Shown here piece after piece: positions 1 to 7,362 of a stretch of DNA of 64,000 nt. Every line of letters begins with the position of its first letter. Position 1 is the stretch's first letter. The DNA is from Streptosporangium lutulentum (lineage in GTDB: Bacteria > Actinomycetota > Actinomycetes > Streptosporangiales > Streptosporangiaceae). The position numbers and the translations under genes are program-made. Under the pieces are notes generated by a model. The model ran no database searches. It worked only from the letters and a program-made list of their open reading frames with translations, and had not been told where the DNA came from. The stretch spans positions 930,001 to 994,000 of the forward strand of contig NZ_JAUSQU010000001.1 of the NCBI RefSeq assembly GCF_030811455.1. The letters are read 5' to 3'.

Positions 1-448
1 CGTCGCGCGCGACGGCCTGGGCGAGCAGCATCCGCAGCACGAGCACGATGAGCGCGACCCCCAGGATGGCCAGGCCGACCCCGCCCATGATGACGGTGAC
101 GCCCGGGTCGGCCCGCTGGCCCGGCGCGTTGAGGGCCGTGACCGCGAACCACAGGAGGGCAGCCGCCACGATCGCGCCGATCACGGCGTCCACGTACCGG
201 AAGGCGGCGTGGGAGAACACGGTTCCGCGTCGCACCATCGTCACCAGCCGCCATACGCTGACCAGGGCGACCTGGCCCGACACCATGCCCAGGATCGTGA
301 TCACGCGCAGCGGGGTCAGCGGGAGCGACCCGTCCTCCGGGTCGCTCCCGCTGACCAACGTCCACACCATCGATGCCTGTACGAACGCGGTGCCGGCGAG
401 CACCACCGCGAGCACGGCGCGAAGCGCACGCACTGCCAGCTTTCCCAT
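1..448 (-). CDS. DUF2975 family membrane protein (partial, C-terminus beyond window)
   Basis: This is a minus-strand reading frame open to the window edge, so only about 149 residues are visible. It starts MGKLAVRALRAVLAVV and shows four hydrophobic stretches (about residues 8-28, 48-66, 85-105 and 118-140), matching the four-helix plan of DUF2975 membrane proteins. The function of the family is not established; its members are often followed by a small XRE regulator, which here would lie outside the window. The start at 448 was chosen because GGAGG lies about 7 nt upstream; an ATG 15 nt further out is possible. Two inverted repeats lie just upstream (461-475 and 481-497). Family assignment rests on hydrophobic pattern and recognisable motifs, not on a search. 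Confidence 0.75.
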   Translation of the reverse strand, partial: MGKLAVRALRAVLAVVLAGTAFVQASMVWTLVSGSDPEDGSLPLTPLRVITILGMVSGQVALVSVWRLVTMVRRGTVFSHAAFRYVDAVIGAIVAAALLWFAVTALNAPGQRADPGVTVIMGGVGLAILGVALIVLVLRMLLAQAVARD

Positions 449-460
449 AACCCGTCCTCC

Positions 461-497
461 CATCGAATTGCGATGAGAATCTATCGAATCTCGATAG
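461..497 (-). promoter_or_regulatory. Paired inverted repeats upstream of the DUF2975 gene
   Basis: Two perfect inverted repeats lie side by side: CATCG-AATTG-CGATG (461-475) and CTATCGA-ATC-TCGATAG (481-497). They sit 13 to 49 nt upstream of the DUF2975 start. The TATCGA half-site resembles operators of PadR-type repressors, but no such regulator is visible in the window. Operator function is inference. Confidence 0.5.
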
Positions 498-872
498 GTG
501 AAGCAAGGGCTGGGCGGAGGGCCGGTGGTGGTTCTGCATCGTGACGGGACGCCGTCGCCTCCTCCTGTGGCGTGGCGTTCGCGCGAACCGTCTTGATCTT
601 GTCGAAGCCGGTCTTGCTTGAGCGCACATCGGACGCGACCCGACTACGCCGAAGCCCTGGGGCGTGGCCTGCTGTAAGGGCCGATCCTGAGAGAACGGTC
701 GACCCTCGTTAACCAGGGTTGGCGACACGCCGACGGCCGGACGAGCGACCCGGACCCGTACCAGGCCGACCCTGCAAGGGTGACACTGAGATCATCCTGT
801 CTGCCGCGGCCCTGGGATGCCCGGCCCGTTCCTACTCGATGGCAGGTTCTTACCTGAGCGACCCTGCGGGAG
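465..872. other. Gap with no convincing gene
   Basis: The stretch between the DUF2975 start and the MerR-type promoter holds the inverted repeats near 461-497 and several short open frames with low-complexity Arg/Pro-rich products. None has a recognisable domain together with a good ribosome binding site. I see nothing else in it. Confidence 0.5.
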
Positions 873-903
873 TTGCATCCTGTACCCGGGTACAGGCTTA
901 CCG
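873..903 (+). promoter_or_regulatory. MerR-type promoter/operator
   Basis: TTGCAT (873-878) is followed by a perfect 18-bp palindrome CCTGTACCCGGGTACAGG (879-896), and the weak -10 candidate TTACCG starts at 898. The resulting spacer is 19 bp. A dyad sitting in an over-long 19-bp spacer is the hallmark of MerR-activated promoters, and a MerR gene lies in the operon 46 nt downstream. The regulator-operator pairing is inferred from this geometry. Confidence 0.75.
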
Positions 904-948
904 TCGGACGGTAGGGGTCGTTCGCATGAGAGACGGGCGACCTTGGCA

Positions 949-1293
949 ATGGGAGAGCTCATGGAATGGGCGCCGGCTGAATGCACGCTTCCGACCGGGG
1001 AACGGCCGTTGCGGGTGGCGGAGTTCGACGACCTGTTCGCCTCCGCACTACGTGGACTGGAACGCGTGGGGCCGACTCACCTGCGGCTGATACTGGAAAG
1101 CGGAGCACACGTGGAGGAGACCGCGCGGGACCTGACGGCCCGAGAGACAGGTTGCTGTTCGTTCTTCGCCTTCACCCTGACCCCCGGCGGTGATGGGCTG
1201 ATCCTGGACATCGAGGTCCCCGCGGTTCACACGAAGGTGCTCGACGGGCTGGTGGTTCGGGCGATCGAGGCGGCTCCCCAGGTCGCGTCATGA
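949..1293 (+). CDS. Small conserved protein with Cys-Cys motif, coupled to merR
   Basis: This encodes 114 residues beginning MGELMEWAPAECTLPTGERP. The centre carries an ETGCCSFFAFTL segment with two adjacent cysteines, a pattern I associate with small proteins encoded next to MerR regulators in actinomycetes. The stop overlaps the merR start by four bases (ATGA, 1290-1293), so the two are translationally coupled, and both lie behind the MerR-type promoter. The vicinal cysteines suggest thiol or metal chemistry, but the function is not known to me. The same frame is open further upstream, but those extra residues precede the promoter dyad and are unlikely to be translated. An alternative start is the ATG at 961. 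Confidence 0.75.
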   Translation: MGELMEWAPAECTLPTGERPLRVAEFDDLFASALRGLERVGPTHLRLILESGAHVEETARDLTARETGCCSFFAFTLTPGGDGLILDIEVPAVHTKVLDGLVVRAIEAAPQVAS

Positions 1294-1733
1294 GCGACAA
1301 ACGGCTGCGTACCGGAGAGGTCGCCGAAGCGGCGGGGGTCAACGCTCAGACGCTGCGTTATTACCATCGGCGGGGACTGCTGCAAGAGCCGCAGCGGAGC
1401 AACGGGGGGCATCGGCTGTATCCGCCGGAAACGGTGACCGTCCTGCGTGTGATCAAGGTGGCGCAACGGCTGGGCTTCACGCTGGTTGAGGTGGCCGATC
1501 TGGTCGAGGCGGTTGCGCATCGTCACGGCACGTCGGACAGCGGTTTGCAGGCACGGGCAACGGCGAAGCTCGCCGAGGTGGAACAGAAGATCGCCGACCT
1601 TCGGACGATCCGCGACACGCTGGTTCAAGCGGTGGACGCCGGGTGTGATGAACCGCGATCAGCGCTTGTGTCGGCAAGATTGCCTCAAGCCAACGGGCTG
1701 CGGTCATGGCACCCTGGTGACCGTGAAAGCTGA
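1290..1733 (+). CDS. MerR family transcriptional regulator
   Basis: The 147-residue product has an N-terminal MerR winged helix (RTGEVAEAAGVNAQTLRYYH, then RRGLLQEPQRSNGGHRLY), followed by a dimerisation helix at about residues 85-115. It probably activates the promoter at 873-903 by twisting the 19-bp spacer when it binds its effector. One cysteine (C119, in DAGCDEP) lies where metal-sensing members carry the first of several ligand cysteines. The expected later cysteines are missing in this frame, while the next frame over the same DNA reads a Cys-rich string. The C-terminus may therefore be frameshifted or specialised. The effector cannot be named from sequence. The gene overlaps both the upstream small protein and the downstream frame. 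Confidence 0.88.
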   Translation: MSDKRLRTGEVAEAAGVNAQTLRYYHRRGLLQEPQRSNGGHRLYPPETVTVLRVIKVAQRLGFTLVEVADLVEAVAHRHGTSDSGLQARATAKLAEVEQKIADLRTIRDTLVQAVDAGCDEPRSALVSARLPQANGLRSWHPGDRES

Positions 1734-2181
1734 GACTCTTGTCGGCCTCTGGGAGAGCGGCCCCTACGACTACGGAACGATGGAGACAAGTTGGCTGGGC
1801 TTCCTCCCCGATGGACGAGGCTGGAGCGGGTGGGCCAGCTTTGGCGGAGGAATGGAGGTGGCTCGATTCCGCTGGCGTTGCCCCGAGCCTGCTCTTATGG
1901 AACTCCGCTACGAACATTCGTTCTTCGGCGCCTGGCAAGCCAATGGAAATCCGGGTTTTACCTTCGCCTCGCTCGATGGCCAGGAGCCGGATAATGAAGT
2001 GGTGCTCACCGGCTTCACCATCGGCCCCGACACGACCGTACTGGCAGAGGAATCCTTCACGGCCCTCCACCTGGAAAAGGCTGTGCAATTCTGCTCGACA
2101 TTTGCGCTCGCCCGACGCGAGATCTCGATTCACGACGACCCCGTTCATGCCATTGCTCCCTGGGGGCCTCCCGATCTGTAG
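1717..2181 (+). CDS. Conserved hypothetical protein (GLWESGPYDYGTMETS type)
   Basis: This encodes about 154 residues with a GTG start at 1717 or 1723, overlapping the end of merR by 11-17 nt. The N-terminus VTVKAETLVGLWESGPYDYG, followed by SWLGFLPDGRGWSGW, recalls a family of small actinomycete hypothetical proteins of beta-rich composition. There is no signal peptide or membrane segment. I know no function for the family. The same frame remains open upstream across merR, which is why the start is uncertain. A strong ribosome binding site is lacking, so translation may depend on coupling to merR. Confidence 0.6.
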   Translation: MTVKAETLVGLWESGPYDYGTMETSWLGFLPDGRGWSGWASFGGGMEVARFRWRCPEPALMELRYEHSFFGAWQANGNPGFTFASLDGQEPDNEVVLTGFTIGPDTTVLAEESFTALHLEKAVQFCSTFALARREISIHDDPVHAIAPWGPPDL

Positions 2182-2644
2182 ATCCCAAACAAGGTCCGGC
2201 AGGTCCTCGCCATCCTCACCATGGCCTTCGCCTGCTCCGGCCTCTCCCGCCTCATGCTTGGCCTGTCTGGGATCTTCCACTGGCTGCCCACGTTCATGGT
2301 GCAGGGAGGCCGCCCGAGGCTGGGCCTCCTGGCACACGATCTCGATCTGCACCTTCTGGTCCACATAGAGGAAGCCGGTCGCAGCCTGTACGGATTGTGT
2401 GGACCTGAGACGGTCCTGCGGCCCGCCGAGAATACCCGCCGGCCCATGGTCGGCCGATCCTGCGGTTGCCGATGTCGAAGCCAACGCGCGGCGTGTGGTG
2501 CTTCGGCGCGACCTTGCCTCTCTGGGTCCGGCATGCGCTTCCTGTCGGCGCCTCGCATATCGGGCAGTCGACTGTTCTGTGGGTATGGGCAGGTCACACC
2601 GCACATTCACTGGCGTCAGCCGCGCTTGAGACGATCATTGATAT
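2182..2644. other. Gap with decayed sequence
   Basis: No intact gene is visible here. Open frames exist on both strands but none has coherent composition. One minus-strand frame carries a short zinc-finger-like fragment, listed separately at 2483-2566. The region looks like eroded mobile DNA between the MerR unit and the beta-lactamase. Confidence 0.4.
2483..2566 (-). pseudogene. Possible recombinase-type zinc-finger fragment
   Basis: A minus-strand frame reads CPICEAPTGSACRTQRGKVA and then PKHHTPRV, a CxxC...C...H pattern. It resembles the short zinc-finger leader found before serine recombinases and on actinomycete plasmid proteins. It has no start codon, is preceded by a stop 30 nt upstream, and no catalytic resolvase domain follows in the same frame. 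I read it as a relic, with low confidence. Confidence 0.3.
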
Positions 2645-2682
2645 CCATATCGATATGGCGGAATGATCCATATTGATATTGG
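2645..2682 (+). promoter_or_regulatory. Tandem palindromes upstream of beta-lactamase
   Basis: A perfect 14-bp palindrome CCATATCGATATGG (2645-2658) is followed 9 bp later by the degenerate copy CCATATTGATATTGG (2668-2682). Both are preceded by TGAT, forming a tandem direct repeat of dyads. They end about 34 nt before the chosen beta-lactamase start. This is the layout of a double operator; the cognate regulator is not identifiable from the window. Confidence 0.55.
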
Positions 2683-2716
2683 ACGCCCGTGGCTGGTTCG
2701 TGATCTTCTCTTCGGC

Positions 2717-3688
2717 ATGACACAACATCTCCGACTGCGGCTAGGGGTCGCGACGTTGACCGCTTCCGCGCTGCTGCTGGGCAGTCCCGCCTATGTGGCG
2801 GGTGCCGTCGCCGGCGAGACGAGCACCTCCGGTGTCACCGCCCGGTCGGGGAGCAACGCCCCCTCCGCCTCCGACCTGAACAAGACGCTGCAGGAACTCG
2901 AGAAGTCCTACAATGGGCGTATCGGCGCGATGGGCATCGATCTGGGGACCGGTAAAACGGTCGGCTACCGAGCCGACGAGAGTTTCCCGTTCAACTCCAT
3001 GTTCAAGGTTTTCGCGTGCGCGGCAGTGCTGCATAAAGCGCGCACCAGCGACCCCGGGCTGATGGACAAGGTGGTTCGCTGGAAGCCTGCCGAGATGGCC
3101 GAGCTGACCGCGAACTCCCCGGAGACCACCGAATACACCGACACCGGCATGACACCTGCACAGCTGTGCCGCGCCGGGATCACCAAATCCGACGGCTTCG
3201 CGGGCAACACGCTGCTGAAGCAGATCGGCGGGCCGCGCGGGCTGACCGAGTTCTTCCGAGCCATCGGTGATCAGACGAGTCGCCTGGACCGACCGGAGCC
3301 CGGGCTGACCGAGTGGAAGCCCGGCGAAAAGCGCGACACCACCACCCCCGAGGCGGCCGCGCAGACCTTCACTAAGATCACTACCGGTAAGACCCTCCAT
3401 GCCCACGACCGAGCGCGGCTGGTCGGCTGGCTGAAGGCCGGCCTCACCGGCGCCAACCGGATTCGGGCGGGACTCCCCAAGAACTGGACGGTCGGTGACA
3501 AGACCGGCACCGGCGGCGCGAGCAACTACGGCACCGCCAACGACGTGGCGATCGTCTGGACACCCGGATCGAGCGCGCCGATCATCCTGTCGGTGTTCAC
3601 CAACCGTAACCTCAACAACACCTCGAACGATGACAAGGTGATCGCCTCCACCGCGACCGCGCTGGCCAAGGCCCTCGGCAGGTTGTGA
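2717..3688 (+). CDS. bla: Class A beta-lactamase, secreted
   Basis: The 323-residue product has an N-terminal signal peptide (about residues 1-30) and a serine beta-lactamase domain hydrolysing the beta-lactam ring. The SxxK motif is S94-M-F-K97 and the KTG motif is K262-T-G. The SDN loop reads S158-D-G160, so the position equivalent to Ambler Asn132 is glycine. In the omega loop (RLDRPEPGLTE) the catalytic Glu166 equivalent is E194, but the Asn170 position is Thr198. The glycine variant also occurs in M. tuberculosis BlaC, where it is associated with altered clavulanate behaviour; the consequence here is inferred. The ATG at 2717 gives a normal signal peptide. The same frame opens at 2663, but that start lies inside the operator-like repeats. 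Confidence 0.93.
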   Translation: MTQHLRLRLGVATLTASALLLGSPAYVAGAVAGETSTSGVTARSGSNAPSASDLNKTLQELEKSYNGRIGAMGIDLGTGKTVGYRADESFPFNSMFKVFACAAVLHKARTSDPGLMDKVVRWKPAEMAELTANSPETTEYTDTGMTPAQLCRAGITKSDGFAGNTLLKQIGGPRGLTEFFRAIGDQTSRLDRPEPGLTEWKPGEKRDTTTPEAAAQTFTKITTGKTLHAHDRARLVGWLKAGLTGANRIRAGLPKNWTVGDKTGTGGASNYGTANDVAIVWTPGSSAPIILSVFTNRNLNNTSNDDKVIASTATALAKALGRL

Positions 3689-3859
3689 CCGGCCACCGGG
3701 TCGCGACGCGGTCCGTGAGGAAAGCGGATCTCGAATGCCGCCCTGAGAAGCGGCGACCGGGGTCGGACCAGGCCCAAGGCGGATCATGTTCCCTTTGAGG
3801 GGAGTGGAGAGAACTCTGAGGCCGGCGGTTGCCCTCTCGGCCTCCGCACCGGGATCCGA

Positions 3860-4315
3860 TCAGGTTTCCACCCGATCCGTACGATGATCCGCCTCGGCCC
3901 GCTGGCGGAGCATGGAGAGGCTGACCGCGAGGTTCTCCAGGACGTCGGCCGGGAGCACCGAGCCGATCCAGGTCTGGAGTTCGGCCTCGACCGTCGGGAT
4001 GGCTTCGGCGAGGAGGCGTTCGCCCTCCGGGGTGAGCATGACCAGCGAGGACCGCCGGTCGTCCGGGTTCGCGACACGACGGCAGCGGCCGGCGGCCTCG
4101 AGCCGGTCGACGGCCTTGCTGGTGGCGCCGACCGTGATGGCCGTCTCGTGCGCGAGATCGTAGACCCGGGCCATGTCACGCTGGGCGATGAAGCGCAGGA
4201 ACTCGAACTGGCCCAGCGGCAGGTCGTGCTCGGCCTTCAGCCGGGCGTCGAGCGCGTTGTAGAGCCGCGTCTCCACCCGGACCAGGTCCGTGAACAACGA
4301 TGTGAGATCAGTCAC
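3860..4315 (-). CDS. MarR family transcriptional regulator
   Basis: This 151-residue winged-helix protein is divergent from the esterase at 4396. Helices around DLAHETAITVGATSKAVDRL form the recognition region, and NPDDRRSSLVMLTPEGERLL is the classic MarR wing. The two genes share an 80-bp intergenic region occupied by a perfect 48-bp palindrome at 4331-4378, the obvious operator. MarR proteins usually repress themselves and the divergent gene until a phenolic or other small ligand binds. Regulation of the esterase is therefore the likely role, by inference from layout. Confidence 0.9.
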   Translation of the reverse strand: MTDLTSLFTDLVRVETRLYNALDARLKAEHDLPLGQFEFLRFIAQRDMARVYDLAHETAITVGATSKAVDRLEAAGRCRRVANPDDRRSSLVMLTPEGERLLAEAIPTVEAELQTWIGSVLPADVLENLAVSLSMLRQRAEADHRTDRVET

Positions 4316-4330
4316 AGCCTTCCCCGGAAT

Positions 4331-4378
4331 TAGGTTCCTTGGAATGTAGTTCTCGAGAACTACATTCCAAGGAACCTA
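4331..4378. promoter_or_regulatory. Perfect 48-bp palindrome between marR and esterase
   Basis: Each arm is 24 bp, with no mismatch and no spacer, centred on CTCGAG at 4352-4357. Nested elements are the central dyad ATGTAGTTCT/AGAACTACAT and flanking TTCCTTGGAA elements. It lies 15 nt upstream of marR and 17 nt upstream of the esterase start. It could bind two MarR dimers and overlaps both promoters. Pairing was checked base by base. Confidence 0.85.
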
Positions 4379-4395
4379 TCAGTGGGAGAACGACG

Positions 4396-5271
4396 ATGAC
4401 ACAGGACCAGCGCTCCGCGGCGCGAGCCATGATGACCAAGGGCGACCTCGGCCGTACGCCGGCTCAGCAGCGCGCCGAGTTCGACGGGCTGTTCGCAGAG
4501 CGCCCGCTGGGCGACGACATCACGCTGACACCTCGCACGCTGGGAGGTGTTCCGGCCCTGGACGTCCAGGTCGAGGGTGCCGACGGCGACGCGGTGATCT
4601 TCTACCTGCACGGAGGCGGCTACGTCGTCGGCTCGGCCCGGACGGGAGCCGGCCTCGCGGCGCCGCTCGCACGTCGTACCGGGCTTCCGGCGGTGTCACT
4701 GGACTACCGCCTCGCGCCGGAGAACCCGTTCCCGGCGGCGATCGACGACGCGCTGGCGGCGTACAGAGAGCTGCTGGGGACCGGTCGCCGGATCGTGATC
4801 GCGGGCGAATCCGCCGGTGGTGGGCTGGCCCTCGCCACCATGCTGGCCGCGCGGCGGGACGGTCTGCCGTTGCCGGTGGCCGCGGCTCTCTTTTCGCCGT
4901 GGACGGATTTGACGCTGTCCGGTGTGAGCCTCGACTCCCGCGGTGATGCCGATCCGCTGTTCAGCCGCGCGCACATGGAGGAGTACGCCGAGCACTACCT
5001 CGCCGGTCACGACCCGAAGGACGAGTTGGCCAGCCCGCTCCTGGCGGACCTGACCGGTCTGCCCCCGCTGCTGATCCAGGTCGGCTCAGCCGAGGTCCTG
5101 CTCGACGACTCACTCCGGCTGGCGGTCCGAGCCGCGGAACACGAGGTCGACGTCAGCCTGAACGTCGTCGCCGGCGCGCCGCATGTGTACCCGCTCATGG
5201 CCGGCGTGATGGACGAGGCCGACCAGGCGTTCGACCACGCCGCCAGGTTCCTGGGAGACGCCGTCGCATAG
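4396..5271 (+). CDS. Alpha/beta hydrolase, HSL-family esterase
   Basis: The 291-residue product carries the hormone-sensitive-lipase signature: oxyanion motif H72-G-G-G, nucleophile elbow GES139AGG, acidic residue near D237/D238, and histidine H263 in APHVYP. There is no signal peptide, so it is cytoplasmic and probably hydrolyses small acyl esters. GGGAGA lies 8-13 nt upstream of the ATG at 4396, and 57 nt of in-frame upstream sequence lies inside the palindromic operator, so the shorter start is right. Divergent from a MarR regulator, it is probably induced by a small aromatic or ester ligand. The substrate is unknown. Confidence 0.9.
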   Translation: MTQDQRSAARAMMTKGDLGRTPAQQRAEFDGLFAERPLGDDITLTPRTLGGVPALDVQVEGADGDAVIFYLHGGGYVVGSARTGAGLAAPLARRTGLPAVSLDYRLAPENPFPAAIDDALAAYRELLGTGRRIVIAGESAGGGLALATMLAARRDGLPLPVAAALFSPWTDLTLSGVSLDSRGDADPLFSRAHMEEYAEHYLAGHDPKDELASPLLADLTGLPPLLIQVGSAEVLLDDSLRLAVRAAEHEVDVSLNVVAGAPHVYPLMAGVMDEADQAFDHAARFLGDAVA

Positions 5272-5717
5272 ACAGGGGGCATGAGCACCTCGCCCCCCAC
5301 GGGTTCACATGAACACGTGCGCTTCGCCGAACGTCCTCGCCCCCGGGCAAGCCGACGGCAGCTCGCGGTTTCGCGTGGTGCCGGAGCGGATCAAGGTCCG
5401 CCCGCGCGTCGGAGGCCACCGCGTCCGCCCGGACGCGGTGGCCGCCCGGTCAGCCATGATCGAGATCTCTACGAGCCGCGCGACACCGTGGAACGCCGCG
5501 TCAATCAGATCAAGGGCCGTCCCTGGACGCCACCGGGCCCAGCCGCGGCCTGAACGCGATTCGTCCCGCGACGCCATCACCAACACGATCTCGCCATGCC
5601 TCAAGGCGCCCAAGCCGGATGCTCACCATCTCCCATCAAGGCGAAACCCAAGGGTCGCCGTTCTGCGGTGGGCGGAACGTATAGGACCTGACCGCGCCAC
5701 CGAATTACGATGTGCGC
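5272..5717. other. Gap containing an IS5-type transposase tail
   Basis: No intact gene was found between the esterase and the popR-like gene. Apart from the transposase fragment at 5440-5520, the short open frames lack recognisable domains. Confidence 0.45.
5440..5520 (+). pseudogene. IS5-family transposase C-terminal remnant
   Basis: One plus-strand frame reads HDRDLYEPRDTVERRVNQIK. This matches the conserved DDE-domain end of IS5-type transposases, in which the glutamate of a Y...R..VER.F...K motif is catalytic. The remainder of the transposase is absent and the frame degenerates on both sides. No terminal inverted repeats are evident, so this is a relic rather than an active element. Confidence 0.55.
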
Positions 5718-6083
5718 ATGCCCGACACCACCCGGCCGCCCATGCCCGTCGACGAGCAGCCGCACGAGCTGACCGCGCCACGCCGGCCGACGGAGCCGCT
5801 GTGGCGTGACGCGCTCGGCCGGTGCCTGAGGAGCCTGCGCCTCGAGCGCGGAGAGATACTGACCGAGACCGCCCGCCGTGCCGGGGTCTCGCCGCAGTAC
5901 CTCTCCGAGATGGAACGCGGTGTCAAGGAGCCTTCGAGCGAGATGATCGCCGCAGTCGCCGGTGCCCTGGACGTGACGCTCGGTGAGTTGACGCTCGAGG
6001 TCGCCACGAGCCTGCGGGCTGCGCCGACCGGAACCGCTCCGGCGGGCCCGACCTGCCAGGCCGCCTTCGCGCTGGCCGCGTAG
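5718..6083 (+). CDS. popR: PopR/ClgR-like XRE transcriptional regulator
   Basis: The 121-residue product has a helix-turn-helix of the XRE class at about residues 30-90 (ALGRCLRSLRLERGEILTET, then ARRAGVSPQYLSEMERG). The C-terminus is AAFALAA. In Streptomyces lividans PopR, terminal alanines expose the protein to ClpP-dependent degradation, and PopR activates a clpP3-clpP4 operon. Here a two-gene clpP operon lies directly downstream in convergent orientation, with a matching palindrome at its promoter (7363-7381). The identification as PopR rests on this combination. GTG 5712 would add two residues; ATG 5718 is preferred. Upstream sequence shows no clear ribosome binding site, so translation may be leaderless. 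Confidence 0.75.
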   Translation: MPDTTRPPMPVDEQPHELTAPRRPTEPLWRDALGRCLRSLRLERGEILTETARRAGVSPQYLSEMERGVKEPSSEMIAAVAGALDVTLGELTLEVATSLRAAPTGTAPAGPTCQAAFALAA

Positions 6084-6094
6084 GCGGGTTCTCC

Positions 6095-6697
6095 CTACAC
6101 GGGGATCGGTTGCCGTTCCTCGATCACATGGTCGATGAGACCGTAGTCCAGCGCCGTCGTCGCGGTGAACACGCGATCGTGATCCGTGTCGGCGCGCAGC
6201 GTCGCGACGTCCTGCCCGGTGTGCCGGGAGAGGATGCTCTCGATGTCCGCGCGCACGCGGACGACCTCGTCCGCCTGGAGAATGAGGTCCGGGATCGCTC
6301 CTCGCCCCTGCCCCATCGGCTGGTGCAGGACGACACGGGCGTGGGTCAGCGCGGCGCGTTTGCCGGGAGCGCCCGCGGCAAGAAGCACGGCGCCGACCGC
6401 GACCGCCTGCCCCACGCACGTCGTCGCCACCGGCGGACGGATGTAGCGCAGCGTGTCGTACACGGCGAGCATCGCGCTCGGGTCTCCACCCTCGCAATTG
6501 ATGTACAGCTGGATCTCGCGGTCGGGACTTTCGAATTCCAGGTGCAGCAACTGCGCGACGAGAGCGTTCGCGACACCCGCGTCGATGGCGGTGCCGAGAT
6601 AGATGATCCGCTCCGTCAGCAGGTGCGAGTAGACGTCCATGATCCGTTCACCGCGAGGATGCTGCGCGATGACGTTCGGAATCGTGTAGGTGCTCAT
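6095..6697 (-). CDS. clpP: ClpP-like subunit lacking the catalytic serine
   Basis: This 200-residue ClpP-fold protein is the second gene of a clpP pair. The position of the nucleophilic serine (GQAASMG in E. coli) reads GQAVAVG here, so residue 100 is alanine (codon GCG). The histidine (H125, LHQPMG) and aspartate (D174, HDR) of the triad remain. It is therefore probably a structural or regulatory ring subunit that assembles with the neighbouring serine-bearing ClpP, like ClpR subunits elsewhere. Its ATG overlaps the stop of the upstream clpP by four bases, implying balanced co-translation. Length is normal for the family. Loss of activity is inferred from the residue. Confidence 0.92.
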   Translation of the reverse strand: MSTYTIPNVIAQHPRGERIMDVYSHLLTERIIYLGTAIDAGVANALVAQLLHLEFESPDREIQLYINCEGGDPSAMLAVYDTLRYIRPPVATTCVGQAVAVGAVLLAAGAPGKRAALTHARVVLHQPMGQGRGAIPDLILQADEVVRVRADIESILSRHTGQDVATLRADTDHDRVFTATTALDYGLIDHVIEERQPIPV

Positions 6698-7323
6698 CGG
6701 ACGGCTCCTTCGGACGGGAAGCCGAGCCCGACGGGTCGATGACCGGTAGGCACGACTTCGTCGAAACTGCTGACGATCACGTCGATGAATCCGTATTCAA
6801 GCGCTTCCTGCGCCGTGTACCAGCGATCGTGCAGCGAGTCCTCGAAGATCCGATCGAGGGGTTGGCCGGTGTCCTCGGCGATGAGCCCGAGCACCGTGTC
6901 GCGGGTGTGGCGCAGGTCGCCCGCCTGCAGTTCGATGTCGACGGCGGCGCCGCCGATGCCGGCGGAGCCCTGGTGCATCAGCACGCGGGCGTGCGGCATG
7001 GCGCGGCGCTTGCCGCGGGTTCCGGACGACAACAGGAACTGGCCGGCGCTGTAGGCGATGCCGAGCACCATCGTGGACACGTCGCACGGGACGAGCCGAA
7101 TGACATCGCGGATCGCGAGCATCGACGGCACCGATCCGCCGGGGGAATGGATCCACAGCGCGATATCGGACGACGAATCCTCTTTCGCCAAGGTGATCAG
7201 CTGCGTTGCCAGCAACGTGCCGTTGTCGTCGTTGAGTGCGCCGTCGAGCACGAGAACACGTTCCTGGTAGAGCTCACGCCGCATTCGTTCGTTGAACGAC
7301 GGGACTTTCTGTTCCTCACTCAT
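6694..7323 (-). CDS. clpP: ATP-dependent Clp protease proteolytic subunit
   Basis: The 209-residue product is the first gene of the two-gene clp operon. The triad is intact: S92 in GIAYSAG, H117 in LMHQGS and D166 in LHDRWY. ClpP rings degrade unfolded or tagged proteins delivered by AAA+ ATPases. The ATG at 7323 is preceded by GAAGG within a few nt; an in-frame GTG at 7350 would add nine residues. The probable PopR box lies 40-58 nt upstream. With its serine-less partner it likely forms a mixed barrel of the ClpP3/ClpP4 type, expressed when the main ClpP fails; that role is extrapolated from Streptomyces. Confidence 0.93.
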   Translation of the reverse strand: MSEEQKVPSFNERMRRELYQERVLVLDGALNDDNGTLLATQLITLAKEDSSSDIALWIHSPGGSVPSMLAIRDVIRLVPCDVSTMVLGIAYSAGQFLLSSGTRGKRRAMPHARVLMHQGSAGIGGAAVDIELQAGDLRHTRDTVLGLIAEDTGQPLDRIFEDSLHDRWYTAQEALEYGFIDVIVSSFDEVVPTGHRPVGLGFPSEGAVR

Positions 7324-7362
7324 GCCTTCACTTTGGGCCACCGCGCGCACCGGCCACAGCCC

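Noticed and set aside
1477..2610. 377-residue minus-strand frame near the MerR unit
   Set aside because: Composition is incoherent and it covers real plus-strand genes; only the short CxxC fragment in another frame resembles a protein.
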